A DNA stretch of 7,738 nucleotides from an uncultured Eubacterium sp. Lineage in GTDB: Bacteria; Bacillota; Clostridia; Lachnospirales; Lachnospiraceae. Positions 1 to 6,206 of the stretch are shown here, one piece after another (the stretch's first letter is position 1; every line of letters starts with the position of its first letter). The translations under genes were made by a program, and so were the position numbers. The notes under the pieces were generated by a model. It did no database searches. It was not told the origin of the DNA and saw only the letters and a list, made by a program, of their open reading frames with translations. The DNA lies in the NCBI GenBank assembly GCA_910579075.1, contig CAJTSV010000114.1, positions 4,437-12,174 on the forward strand, given 5' to 3'.

Positions 1-1
1 T

Positions 2-196
2 GCCATAACCCGGCTGGACGGAAATATCAGCTGCCATTCCCTTCGCAAGACATTTGGGTACCATGCATGGAAAAAGGGAACGCCGAGTGCACTTATTATG
101 AATATTTATAATCATTCCAGCATGGAAATTACCAAACGCTACCTGTCTATTTCGCAGGATGATAAAGATGAACTGTACCGTTCGATGAATTTGTAA
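2..196 (+). CDS. Tyrosine recombinase (phage-type integrase), C-terminal end, 5' part outside the window
   Basis: Reading from base 2, 64 codons run to TAA at 194-196. The fragment carries the C-terminal catalytic signature of tyrosine recombinases: HSLRKTFGYHAWKKG at fragment residues 12-26 (the H-x-x-R box with catalytic Arg15), NHSS at 37-40 (the second catalytic His, His38, here after Asn rather than the common Gly), and KRYL with the nucleophilic Tyr47. The short tail after the tyrosine (SISQDDKDELYRSMNL) is typical of integrases from Firmicutes elements. These enzymes cut and rejoin DNA at att sites through a 3'-phosphotyrosine link. It is the only clearly plus-strand gene at this end and it converges on the kinase operon. 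The N-terminal DNA-binding domain lies outside the window, so whether the gene is intact is unknown. The family call is strong; the element type (phage, ICE or XerC-like) cannot be told. Confidence 0.88.
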   Translation, partial: AITRLDGNISCHSLRKTFGYHAWKKGTPSALIMNIYNHSSMEITKRYLSISQDDKDELYRSMNL

Positions 197-224
197 AAAC
201 AAAAAACACCCGTTTGGGAAAATG

Positions 225-283
225 TGCGGGCCTGCCCGCACCGCCAGGGCATGCCTTAAAAATGCTTACCATAAGGCATGCCC
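225..283 (-). terminator. Hairpin cluster between convergent integrase and kinase genes, probable terminator
   Basis: Two perfect hairpins sit in the 98-bp gap between converging genes. One is 225-240 (7-bp stem TGCGGGC/GCCCGCA, 2-nt loop). The other is 247-283 (12-bp stem GGGCATGCCTTA/TAAGGCATGCCC, 13-nt loop). Read on the minus strand, downstream of the kinase stop, the hairpins are followed within about 20 nt by a T-rich stretch (197-211). No U-tract follows on the plus strand. This suggests termination of the minus-strand operon, but the spacing between stem and T-tract is not canonical. Confidence 0.5.
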
Positions 284-294
284 GGATTCCCGGC

Positions 295-1488
295 TTATAT
301 TTTATGATTCTGGAAAAGCACCCGGCGGCTGGTGCTGCAGGATTCTTTTTCCAGCTTTTGCACCCGTTCCATCACAGAAGCTGCAATGGCCCTGATTCTG
401 CCGCCATCCAGATAATCCGGCGCACCGTCCCGGGAAAACGTTTCTTCTATTATTATGCCGCAGTCAGACAGCTTTGAAAAATCAATCCATTCAAAAGAAG
501 ACACCAGGCCCAGCTGCTGTTCATGGCTGTTTTTAAACGGCTTGCAGGAAATCCCATATCCCGCAAGAATATGTGCCGCAGACTTATCAAAGCCCAGAGA
601 ACTGCCACTGTCATATATCGGGGCAAAGCCGAGCCATTCCAGTGTTTGTGCACAGCGCAGCAGCCCGAAATTATTCAGATGCCGGTCTTCGTTTGCAATC
701 AGGTAATCCAGCACTATCATCTGGTCCAGGCTGTGCTGAATGCCACGGACACCAAGCTCCTCACAGCAGCGGATAAAATGCTGGTACACGCTTGTGCTGT
801 TATCCTTCCTGAGGGTCTTCATCAGCCGCCATGCACTGACAAGCTCTGTGTCCGGGGCCACAAAGTCCTCACATACGCTGTAAGGCAGTCCGTCACTCCA
901 CACAATCGAATAAGGAACATGGACAATTCCAAGCCGTTCCATGATTCTGCAGGCAATGACCTCATTAAACGGCTGCTGCTGGAACGGATTGCTGCCGCCT
1001 TTTATCAGGCAGCGCCTGCCATCTATAATTTTCCATCTTTTTTTCAGAAATCCATCCGAAGTATTATCCGGAGATGAAAAATCAAAACCGGCATCTGCCC
1101 CGCGGCTGCCAAATAAAGCATCCCCGATATCCATGGAAAAATCATGGTCAAAAAAATTAATATCTTCCCAGCGGAGCCCGGAGCCTTCCGGCTTCATCCA
1201 GTACTGGTCAGAAAGGCTCAGTCCAAAGCAGCACATCAGCAGCGTTTTTGTGTCAGGCAGATGCAGCAGCTCCAAAGCTTCGCGGATTCCCATGCGGCTT
1301 GCCGGAATCGAACGGTTCAGCCACCACTCGTTTAAGGCCGCCCGGTCTGCACTGCCTTTTTTCACCGTAACCCCGACCGGCAGATGCTCCGGGCGCAGTA
1401 TCCTCTGCACCCTTCGGATAAATCCCGATTCGTCATCCAGCTCTATCTGTGCTGTGGCAATCCTTTTATGCATCAGTGTGCAGTTCAT
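295..1488 (-). CDS. HipA-like Ser/Thr kinase domain protein
   Basis: This is a 397-residue protein with the landmarks of the HipA/CtkA-like kinase fold. A nucleotide-binding segment LIKGGSNPFQQQPFNEV lies at residues 161-177, with candidate ATP-binding Lys163 and Glu176. The catalytic loop LDYLIANEDRHLNNFG is at 260-275, with catalytic Asp268 and Asn273, and the metal-binding segment APIYDSGSS is at 289-297 (Asp293). All key residues are present, so it is probably active. The first ~150 residues are a family-specific N-terminal region without the usual HipA DNA-contact features that I can point to. The start is firm: GGAGG at 1496-1500 lies 7 nt before the ATG. It is the last gene of the minus-strand block, 42 bp after the repeat protein. 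No HipB-like helix-turn-helix antitoxin gene is present upstream, unlike classical hipBA. The family is known; the substrate and any toxin role here are not. Relatives may be misnamed excisionase in databases (from memory). Confidence 0.82.
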   Translation of the reverse strand: MNCTLMHKRIATAQIELDDESGFIRRVQRILRPEHLPVGVTVKKGSADRAALNEWWLNRSIPASRMGIREALELLHLPDTKTLLMCCFGLSLSDQYWMKPEGSGLRWEDINFFDHDFSMDIGDALFGSRGADAGFDFSSPDNTSDGFLKKRWKIIDGRRCLIKGGSNPFQQQPFNEVIACRIMERLGIVHVPYSIVWSDGLPYSVCEDFVAPDTELVSAWRLMKTLRKDNSTSVYQHFIRCCEELGVRGIQHSLDQMIVLDYLIANEDRHLNNFGLLRCAQTLEWLGFAPIYDSGSSLGFDKSAAHILAGYGISCKPFKNSHEQQLGLVSSFEWIDFSKLSDCGIIIEETFSRDGAPDYLDGGRIRAIAASVMERVQKLEKESCSTSRRVLFQNHKI

Positions 1489-1530
1489 TCAAAATCCTCC
1501 CCACTCCCTGTGAGTGCTGCTTCCAGCATC

Positions 1531-3336
1531 CTACCGGTTCTTCTTGTACCCGCACTCCGGACAGACATCGCGTTCTTTGTAAATATAGCCGCAGCGGTAA
1601 CAGCAGATGGTATCATGCGTTTCCTTTGCAAGATACGGAAGCTTTCTGGAAGGCGGCTTTTCCTGCAGGTAGCGGACAAAATCCTGCAGTATCTGTGCCC
1701 AGTCTTCCATTTCTCCCGTCCCGACGGCATAGGGCAGCTTATGCCTGGCCCCGTTTGTCTCCTCAAGCGTTATTTTCCGGTTTAAAAGCCCTGTGGAAGC
1801 TTCAATGGATGCGATGGATGTAACCGGGATTTCGTAGGAATTCATGCGCGTGCCGTAATAAAGGTTATCCGGTGTGAGCAGCATGCCTTCCCGGCCGCTG
1901 TGATTTCTGGATGTATCTGCCGCAAAGACCGGATATTCAAACCGGCTGCGCCCCGCAGCATAGGCAGAAAGCGCGGCATCAATGGTACTGGTTTCTTCCG
2001 GCGAAGCCCGTTTTAGCATAACCTTTCTGGCCGGATAAAAATGGTGCCTTGCATTTTCCTTAATCGTGCCTGCCATTTCATCCTGCAGCTTTTGCACAAG
2101 CAGCTCGCATTCATCGGTACGGATTTTTTCCAGGCGCTTGGCAATCATTTCCAGGGTATCATTTTTCAGCTCTGGCAGAAAGCTTTCGGCATCCAGCTGT
2201 TCATATACCGATACAAGCGCGTTGAAATCCTGCCCCTGTGCCATGCCAAGCAGCTCCTGGATGCGCTCCTCATCCATTTTCCGGACGCGTTCTTCTATTT
2301 TTTCCATATAAGGGGCGAGGTTTTCATCGGCAAACTGTTTTTCTTCCAGACGCCGCATCAGCCCGACATAATCCCCGCGGCTCAACTTTCGCGAGCGTTT
2401 GACCATGTTTGCAATTTCCTGCTTTTCCGCCGCTTCGCGCACGCTGCGCAGCCTCTCTGTATAGGGGGATAAATCGATTCCTTCATATTCCTTTAATTTC
2501 TGTTCCAGCTTCTGATAGCCTTCCCGGTCCAGATGTGTGGAAACCGTTTCCATGATTCTGCGCACTTCTTCTTCTCCGCGCCGTTTCCTCAGCTCGTGCA
2601 GCTTTTCCAGAACCGGGCGCTTGATGCTGTCCGGGTACGGTTCTTTTTCCACTTCCTGCAAAAAACCCTTCATCTGGGCATAGCTTTTATGCGCACCGCT
2701 TTCTGCTTTTTTTAACACGGCCTTTGCCTGTTCTTCAAATTCCAGCTGTTCAATCCGTCCGGCAAGTGCCTGTTTTTCCCGTGCACTTAAAGAAGCATCA
2801 TTACGAATCTGCCTTTTTAACTCCCTGCGCTGCCTGTCTGATAAGCGTTCCAGCACGCCGAGCCTGGCCTGGTAACGCTCCATATTTGGGGAAAGGGATG
2901 CCTGCTGTGCATCTGCCGGTGTACTGCCGTCCTGGATTTCTTCTGCCTGCCTGGCTGCATTCCGGCTGCGCAGCGCTCCCGGCCCCAGCATTCCTATGCT
3001 CCCTGGCCGTGCATCCGGCTGTCCGGTGTCCGTCTCCATTGTTTCCGGCTGCGTCATGCCTGTTCCGGCGCTGTCTGTCTGTCCGGCTCCCATTCCGGAT
3101 GTTTCCGGCTGCGCTCCGGCAGCTCCAGGCTGCCTGGTTCCTGTTCCCAGCTGTGTTCTGGATTTATCAGGCTGCCCAGTTCCTGTTCCTGGCTGTATTC
3201 TGGAATTTCCATGCTGTCCGTTTTCCGCATCAGCTGTATTCTGTAAGATGCCGCCTGTTCCCACAGCGGAATTTTTATCCTTCCGCAGTCCATATCCGGC
3301 TGCACTGCCTGTACCAGAATCCCCGTTATGCAGCAT
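1531..3336 (-). CDS. Helical-repeat protein with C-terminal zinc ribbon, unknown function (possibly the 3' half of one frameshifted gene)
   Basis: The frame is open from at least 3519 to TAG at 1531. Residue numbers here count from the ATG at 3519. The start is uncertain. Residues 1-50 look like out-of-frame translation of the upstream gene, so the call uses the ATG at 3334-3336 (residue 62), which overlaps the upstream stop by 11 nt but has no convincing ribosome binding site. In order it has: a Gly/Gln/Thr/Pro-rich linker (about 62-213) with a tandem 14-residue repeat; a charged alpha-helical region (about 214-500) with roughly four degenerate repeats of 50-53 residues; a likely beta-rich, possibly PH-like segment (about 543-620, GMLLTPDNLYYGTRMNSYEI onward); and a zinc ribbon with Cys640, Cys643, Cys653 and Cys656. 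No signal peptide or membrane segment is seen, so it is probably cytoplasmic. I do not recognise a named family. It may act as a scaffold or adaptor; that is inference. Confidence 0.7.
   Translation of the reverse strand: MLHNGDSGTGSAAGYGLRKDKNSAVGTGGILQNTADAENGQHGNSRIQPGTGTGQPDKSRTQLGTGTRQPGAAGAQPETSGMGAGQTDSAGTGMTQPETMETDTGQPDARPGSIGMLGPGALRSRNAARQAEEIQDGSTPADAQQASLSPNMERYQARLGVLERLSDRQRRELKRQIRNDASLSAREKQALAGRIEQLEFEEQAKAVLKKAESGAHKSYAQMKGFLQEVEKEPYPDSIKRPVLEKLHELRKRRGEEEVRRIMETVSTHLDREGYQKLEQKLKEYEGIDLSPYTERLRSVREAAEKQEIANMVKRSRKLSRGDYVGLMRRLEEKQFADENLAPYMEKIEERVRKMDEERIQELLGMAQGQDFNALVSVYEQLDAESFLPELKNDTLEMIAKRLEKIRTDECELLVQKLQDEMAGTIKENARHHFYPARKVMLKRASPEETSTIDAALSAYAAGRSRFEYPVFAADTSRNHSGREGMLLTPDNLYYGTRMNSYEIPVTSIASIEASTGLLNRKITLEETNGARHKLPYAVGTGEMEDWAQILQDFVRYLQEKPPSRKLPYLAKETHDTICCYRCGYIYKERDVCPECGYKKNR
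3126..3209 (-). repeat. Tandem 42-bp direct repeat (two copies) in the linker coding region
   Basis: Two adjacent copies occupy 3126-3167 and 3168-3209, differing at only a few positions. Translated on the minus strand they give SRIQPGTGTGQPDK followed by SRTQLGTGTRQPGA. The 42-bp period is a multiple of three, so copy-number change would lengthen or shorten the linker by 14 residues without shifting frame. Confidence 0.75.
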
Positions 3337-4624
3337 TCTGCTTCGCGCTGCTGCATCCGTTTTTTCCCTGCGGCATGCCTGCTTTCCCAAAATCCCCATC
3401 CCTGCCAGAGCGTCCCGTGCTGTCTGTGCCTTCCTGTCCGCTGCGCTGTGCTGCTTCTTTTGCATCCAGCTGCCTGGACTGTTCCAGAATCTTTTTTTCG
3501 TGCTTTGCCACTGCCGCATCCGGATAAAATCCTTCCTCTACCCGGTGTGCAAACCTTCGGAATACATCATCTGGAAGCTTTGCCGCATTTCTGGCAAATT
3601 CTTCCATCTGGCGCAGGGCATCCTGCGGGCTTTTCAGGTAATCCGCCTGGCTGCGGGCGCGCCTTGCACTGTCATCCGAACCGGCATCCAGCCCGGCCGC
3701 CTTTCTTCTTTCCCGTTCCAGACGCAGGTTACGGACAGCTTCGTATTCGTTGTATTTAAAATTGGCAGCCCGCTCGGCATTGTGCCCCAGCAGCTCCAGA
3801 TAATCCTCATATGCCTTTTTATCCTGATGAAAAGCCATTTCATAAATAAGCCCTTCATAAATAAGCCGGTCCGGGCGCGGCGTATAAAAGCTGTTGCAGC
3901 TGTCACATGTATACACCCTTGCCAGGTATACGCCCTTTTCCTCTGTATCGATGCGCATTTCCTTTCCGTCCGGATAAACCGCCATAAACAGCTTCCCGGC
4001 ACATTTCGGGCACTGGTACCCGACCAGGTAAAAATTGCTGCCAATCCGGTTTTCCGACCGCTCGGCCAGCGTCGTTTCCGTTTTCTGAAAGCTGCGCTGG
4101 CGGTTTTTCCAGATTAAAGTATGCCACAGCCCCTGTGACTCCGAAAACGGGTCTTCTTCCTGCTTTTTTTCAAATTCCAGCACGGTCTGGAGCACTTCTT
4201 CGTATGTAATGCGCACGCCGACCTTGTAAAACCGGAAATTTTCTTTCCGGAACGACGGCTCAATATAATACATGCTTAATATTTTCGCAAAAAGCTGGTT
4301 TAACTGCGCATAGTCCTGTTCTACCCGCAGTCCCCTTAAAGTCCCCCATTTGCCAAATGCATAAAGAACCATATTTACCAGGTCCCGTATCTTCGGATGC
4401 CTTGATACATCCAGCACCCTGTCTTCCTTTACCGGAATATCCACCAGGTTTGTGAACACCTTTTTTGTTTCAAACTGAAAAATCAGGGAACGCACCGTTC
4501 CTTCCAAAATCAGCTCATCGTCCTTTACAATAAAACGCCCTTCCCAGACAATCTGCTCTCCCATCGTCTGGATAAGCTTTTGAAATGTCTGCTCCTGCTC
4601 CTCGCCTGCCTGTAATACCAGCAT
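3326..4624 (-). CDS. Zinc-binding (double CxxC) protein, first gene of the kinase operon, unknown function
   Basis: This 432-residue protein starts at the ATG at 4622-4624, preceded by AGAGGGG with 7-nt spacing. An in-frame ATG 13 codons earlier (4661-4663) has no ribosome binding site and sits in a hairpin loop, so I reject it. The N-terminal ~190 residues are mixed alpha/beta and unrecognised. A split zinc finger follows: CPKC (Cys205/Cys208) and CDSC (Cys240/Cys243), about 31 residues apart, in a strand-rich segment. The rest is helical and rich in Arg/Glu/Ala, ending in a Gly/Ser/Gln/Asp-rich tail. That tail resembles the linker that opens the next gene, which lies in the +1 frame. Removing one base from the A6 tract at 3360-3365 joins the two frames into one protein of about 1030 residues. 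No membrane segment is seen. Function is unknown; a cytoplasmic role together with the kinase is inferred from position only. Confidence 0.72.
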   Translation of the reverse strand: MLVLQAGEEQEQTFQKLIQTMGEQIVWEGRFIVKDDELILEGTVRSLIFQFETKKVFTNLVDIPVKEDRVLDVSRHPKIRDLVNMVLYAFGKWGTLRGLRVEQDYAQLNQLFAKILSMYYIEPSFRKENFRFYKVGVRITYEEVLQTVLEFEKKQEEDPFSESQGLWHTLIWKNRQRSFQKTETTLAERSENRIGSNFYLVGYQCPKCAGKLFMAVYPDGKEMRIDTEEKGVYLARVYTCDSCNSFYTPRPDRLIYEGLIYEMAFHQDKKAYEDYLELLGHNAERAANFKYNEYEAVRNLRLERERRKAAGLDAGSDDSARRARSQADYLKSPQDALRQMEEFARNAAKLPDDVFRRFAHRVEEGFYPDAAVAKHEKKILEQSRQLDAKEAAQRSGQEGTDSTGRSGRDGDFGKAGMPQGKNGCSSAKQNAA

Positions 4625-4654
4625 CCGGATTCCCCTCTTTTCCCTGCAGAAATT

Positions 4655-4669
4655 GCATGCCATGCATGC
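4655..4669 (-). promoter_or_regulatory. Leader hairpin around an unused upstream ATG
   Basis: Two GCATGC hexamers (4655-4660 and 4664-4669) form a 6-bp stem. Its 3-nt loop is the in-frame ATG at 4661-4663. It lies in the presumed leader, between the promoter (-10 at 4692-4697) and the chosen start at 4624. Confidence 0.4.
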
Positions 4670-4691
4670 TGCGGTATTGTGTGATATGTTT

Positions 4692-4719
4692 ATTATAGCA
4701 TTTGCCGCAGATTTTACAA
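4692..4719 (-). promoter_or_regulatory. Sigma-A promoter for the zinc protein / repeat protein / kinase block
   Basis: On the minus strand there is a perfect TATAAT at 4692-4697 with an extended -10 (TGC immediately upstream). A -35-like TTGTAA lies at 4714-4719, spaced 16 bp away. It falls between the TraX stop (4736-4738) and the operon start (4624), giving a predicted leader of about 60 nt. The two downstream genes are close or overlapping and no other promoter stood out, so it probably drives the whole block. Confidence 0.62.
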
Positions 4720-4735
4720 TTCCTGATTTGAAAAA

Positions 4736-5578
4736 CTACATCGGGGAATAGGAAGAAACGCCAAGCGCCATGCTTAACAGGTACAGCAGCAGAAGGTGCA
4801 CCGGATAAAACAGGTAAAAGAAATATTTCAGCTTCCACCCGCGTTTACCATTGTACGCTGCTATCGAAAGAAATGCATACGGCGCTGCCATTTCATTCAG
4901 GAAAAACAAAAAGGAACAGGCTCCGGCCGCAATCTGAAGCTCCCTGGCATTGCGCAGCAGGCATATAATGACGATGCAGATAACGCCCCTGGACCCGTAA
5001 TCGGTGTGCATGGCATCCGCTGCCGCCATGCACGCTGCGGCTGCGGCACAGCATAATACAGCCCTTGCTGCCACATGCAGGCGCTGCTGGCGGATAATCC
5101 AGTCCATGACAGCCATTGCAAGCACGCCGAAAAACAGCGTAAAAAATACATTCTGGTATTCGAACGCCATCCATTTTCCGCGGAACAGCAGGTCAAACGG
5201 GATTTCCGAAAGAAATGCAAATACCAGCATCCGTCCTGTATATTTCCGGAGATTTTTTGTATGTATCAGCCCTTCGGCCAGAAGAAAGCAATATATCGGA
5301 AATGCCACGCGCCCGATATTGCGCATCATGCTGTATGCGTCAAACAGTGCTGCATTCTGCTCCATCCACTGATTATAGGCATCCATATTGCTCCAGTCCA
5401 GATTCCCCCAGCCCGCTGCATTCAGATACCTGCCAAGCACACCGGCTGCAAGATGGTCGATAAACATCGTGATAACTGCAATCATTTTCAGGGTGCTGCC
5501 GCTTATCACATGCCAGTCCGGCATTCCGTGGGATCCTTCCCGTACAGGCGGCTGAACCGCCATTTTTTCCTGTTCCAT
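4736..5578 (-). CDS. TraX family integral membrane protein
   Basis: This is a 280-residue polytopic membrane protein with the TraX family landmarks in order. They are LKMIAVITMFIDHLA (30-44), RNIGRVAFPIYCFLLAEG (86-103), SEIPFDLLF (124-132), NVFFTLFFGVLAM (143-155), DYGSRGV (193-199), and a final membrane segment KYFFYLFYPVHLLLLYLL (251-268). About seven or eight hydrophobic segments are visible. The length is usual for the family. F-plasmid TraX N-acetylates pilin, but the chromosomal homologues common in Firmicutes have no established role and sit without tra genes, as here. The start is firm: AGGAGG (5587-5592) lies 8 nt before the ATG, and the N-terminal ~25 residues are a polar cytoplasmic leader. 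A near-ideal promoter precedes it. The family call is strong; acetyltransferase activity here is inference. Confidence 0.9.
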   Translation of the reverse strand: MEQEKMAVQPPVREGSHGMPDWHVISGSTLKMIAVITMFIDHLAAGVLGRYLNAAGWGNLDWSNMDAYNQWMEQNAALFDAYSMMRNIGRVAFPIYCFLLAEGLIHTKNLRKYTGRMLVFAFLSEIPFDLLFRGKWMAFEYQNVFFTLFFGVLAMAVMDWIIRQQRLHVAARAVLCCAAAAACMAAADAMHTDYGSRGVICIVIICLLRNARELQIAAGACSFLFFLNEMAAPYAFLSIAAYNGKRGWKLKYFFYLFYPVHLLLLYLLSMALGVSSYSPM

Positions 5579-5600
5579 GTCTGATTCCTCCTGTCATTTC

Positions 5601-5652
5601 AATTGTTGTTTGTACAATATTATATAATATATAATATTGCGTGTCAACAATT
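5601..5652. promoter_or_regulatory. Nested palindrome over the traX-like promoter, possible operator
   Basis: The inner inverted repeat is CAATATTATA (5615-5624) / TATAATATTG (5630-5639), 10 bp perfect with a 5-nt spacer. The outer inverted repeat is AATTGTTG (5601-5608) / CAACAATT (5645-5652), 8 bp perfect and sharing nearly the same centre (about 5627). Together they span the -10, the spacer and the -35. A dimeric repressor binding here would block the promoter. Chance symmetry in AT-rich DNA is possible for the inner part, less so for both. Confidence 0.5.
5619..5647 (-). promoter_or_regulatory. Perfect-consensus sigma-A promoter for the TraX-family gene
   Basis: On the minus strand TTGACA (5642-5647) and TATAAT (5619-5624) are separated by exactly 17 bp, an exact match to the sigma-70/sigma-A consensus. 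Transcription would begin near 5612, giving a leader of about 35 nt to the ATG at 5578. Confidence 0.8.
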
Positions 5653-5920
5653 ATTATAAAAGATGATTCTTGCTGAAATCTTTCTCAAATGTGACAGTTT
5701 TGACAGTTCTGTACTGCTGTCTGAACATAAAATAACAGCTGCCACCCAAAAGCCTGCGGATGCAGGCTGCAAACATCCAAAAGCAGGCATCCGAATGGAT
5801 GACAAAAAACATCCCGTCTTCCTTCCATTTTCATCCGTGTTTTTGTAACCGGACTCCCGTTAATCCTTTCAGATAACAGACAAAACAACAAATTAAATCG
5901 AATAAGGAATCAGATAATGC
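5653..5920. other. Intergenic stretch with small hairpins, no supported gene
   Basis: Between the TraX promoter and the helicase remnant I see no credible gene. It holds a direct repeat of TGACAGTT (5692-5699 and 5701-5708). It also holds a perfect hairpin AGCCTGC-GGAT-GCAGGCT (5751-5768) and several CATCC/GGATG units (about 5774-5815) that could pair with one another. Short frames on both strands are open here, but none has a ribosome binding site or a recognisable product. A degenerate element end or a structured RNA leader are alternatives that cannot be settled by eye. Confidence 0.4.
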
Positions 5921-5924
5921 ATAT

Positions 5925-6206
5925 AAAAACATCCGCCAGTCTGTCATCGATGAAGCCCAGGTCTACTACCCGCTCCAATACGAAATCTTCCGCCTGCTGT
6001 TTCCAAATGCCAGATTTACGATTTTAGGCGATATAAACCAGACCCTTGCCAAAAGCGAGGATATCTCCCTGTACGTAGAGATTCAGCAGATACTGCATAA
6101 GAAAAAAGCTTCCCTGATTCTGCTGGATAAAAGCTTCCGGTGTACGACCGAAATCTTAAATTACAGCCTGCGGCTTACCGGCCGCAGCCCGCAGATAAAA
6201 AGCTTT
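5925..6206 (+). pseudogene. UvrD/HelD-type superfamily 1 helicase, internal fragment
   Basis: About 94 codons on the plus strand match the central part of an SF1 DNA/RNA helicase. SVIDEAQVYYPLQYEIF contains the Walker B/motif II DEAQ (DEAQ codons at 5949-5960), and FTILGDINQT (6018-6044) is motif III. SFRCTTEILNYSL follows, as in HelD/UvrD-like proteins. No start codon or ribosome binding site precedes it: the frame is closed by TAA at 5874-5876 and recognisable similarity begins near 5925. Similarity stops abruptly at 6206, where the sequence becomes the antisense of the secreted-protein gene, and the frame ends soon after. Walker A, motif I and motifs IV-VI are absent, so this piece cannot be a working helicase. 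HelD recycles stalled RNA polymerase; UvrD/PcrA unwind DNA. The fragment resembles the HelD-like group more, with moderate confidence. Confidence 0.72.

Noticed and set aside
295..1488. Classical hipBA toxin-antitoxin locus
   Set aside because: No small helix-turn-helix HipB-like gene precedes the kinase; the upstream gene is a large repeat/zinc-ribbon protein. Only the kinase fold is supported.
3359..3497. Classical -1 slippery heptamers in the upstream gene's frame (A AAA AAG at 3491-3497 and A AAA AAC at 3359-3365)
   Set aside because: A -1 slip would enter the third frame, which stops at 3054, not the frame of the downstream protein (+1). Programmed -1 frameshifting therefore cannot join the two genes, and no clear downstream pseudoknot was seen.
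2724..3527. Plus-strand open frame of 267 codons over the linker region
   Set aside because: Antisense shadow of the Gly/Gln-rich linker; low-complexity Pro/Cys/Phe composition and no start signal.
2996..4117. Long plus-strand open frame (373 codons) antisense to the repeat and zinc-protein genes
   Set aside because: Cys/Pro/Phe-rich composition with no domain or ribosome binding site. It is the complement of well-supported minus-strand coding sequence whose codon bias keeps the antisense frame open.
4736..5578. Evidence of a conjugation module around the TraX-family gene
   Set aside because: No other tra, relaxase, coupling-protein or pilin gene is present in the window; TraX homologues are common as stand-alone chromosomal genes in Firmicutes.
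5685..5891. Small minus-strand gene of 68 codons upstream of traX
   Set aside because: No ribosome binding site, odd Cys/His/Gln composition, hairpins inside the frame and no recognisable family.
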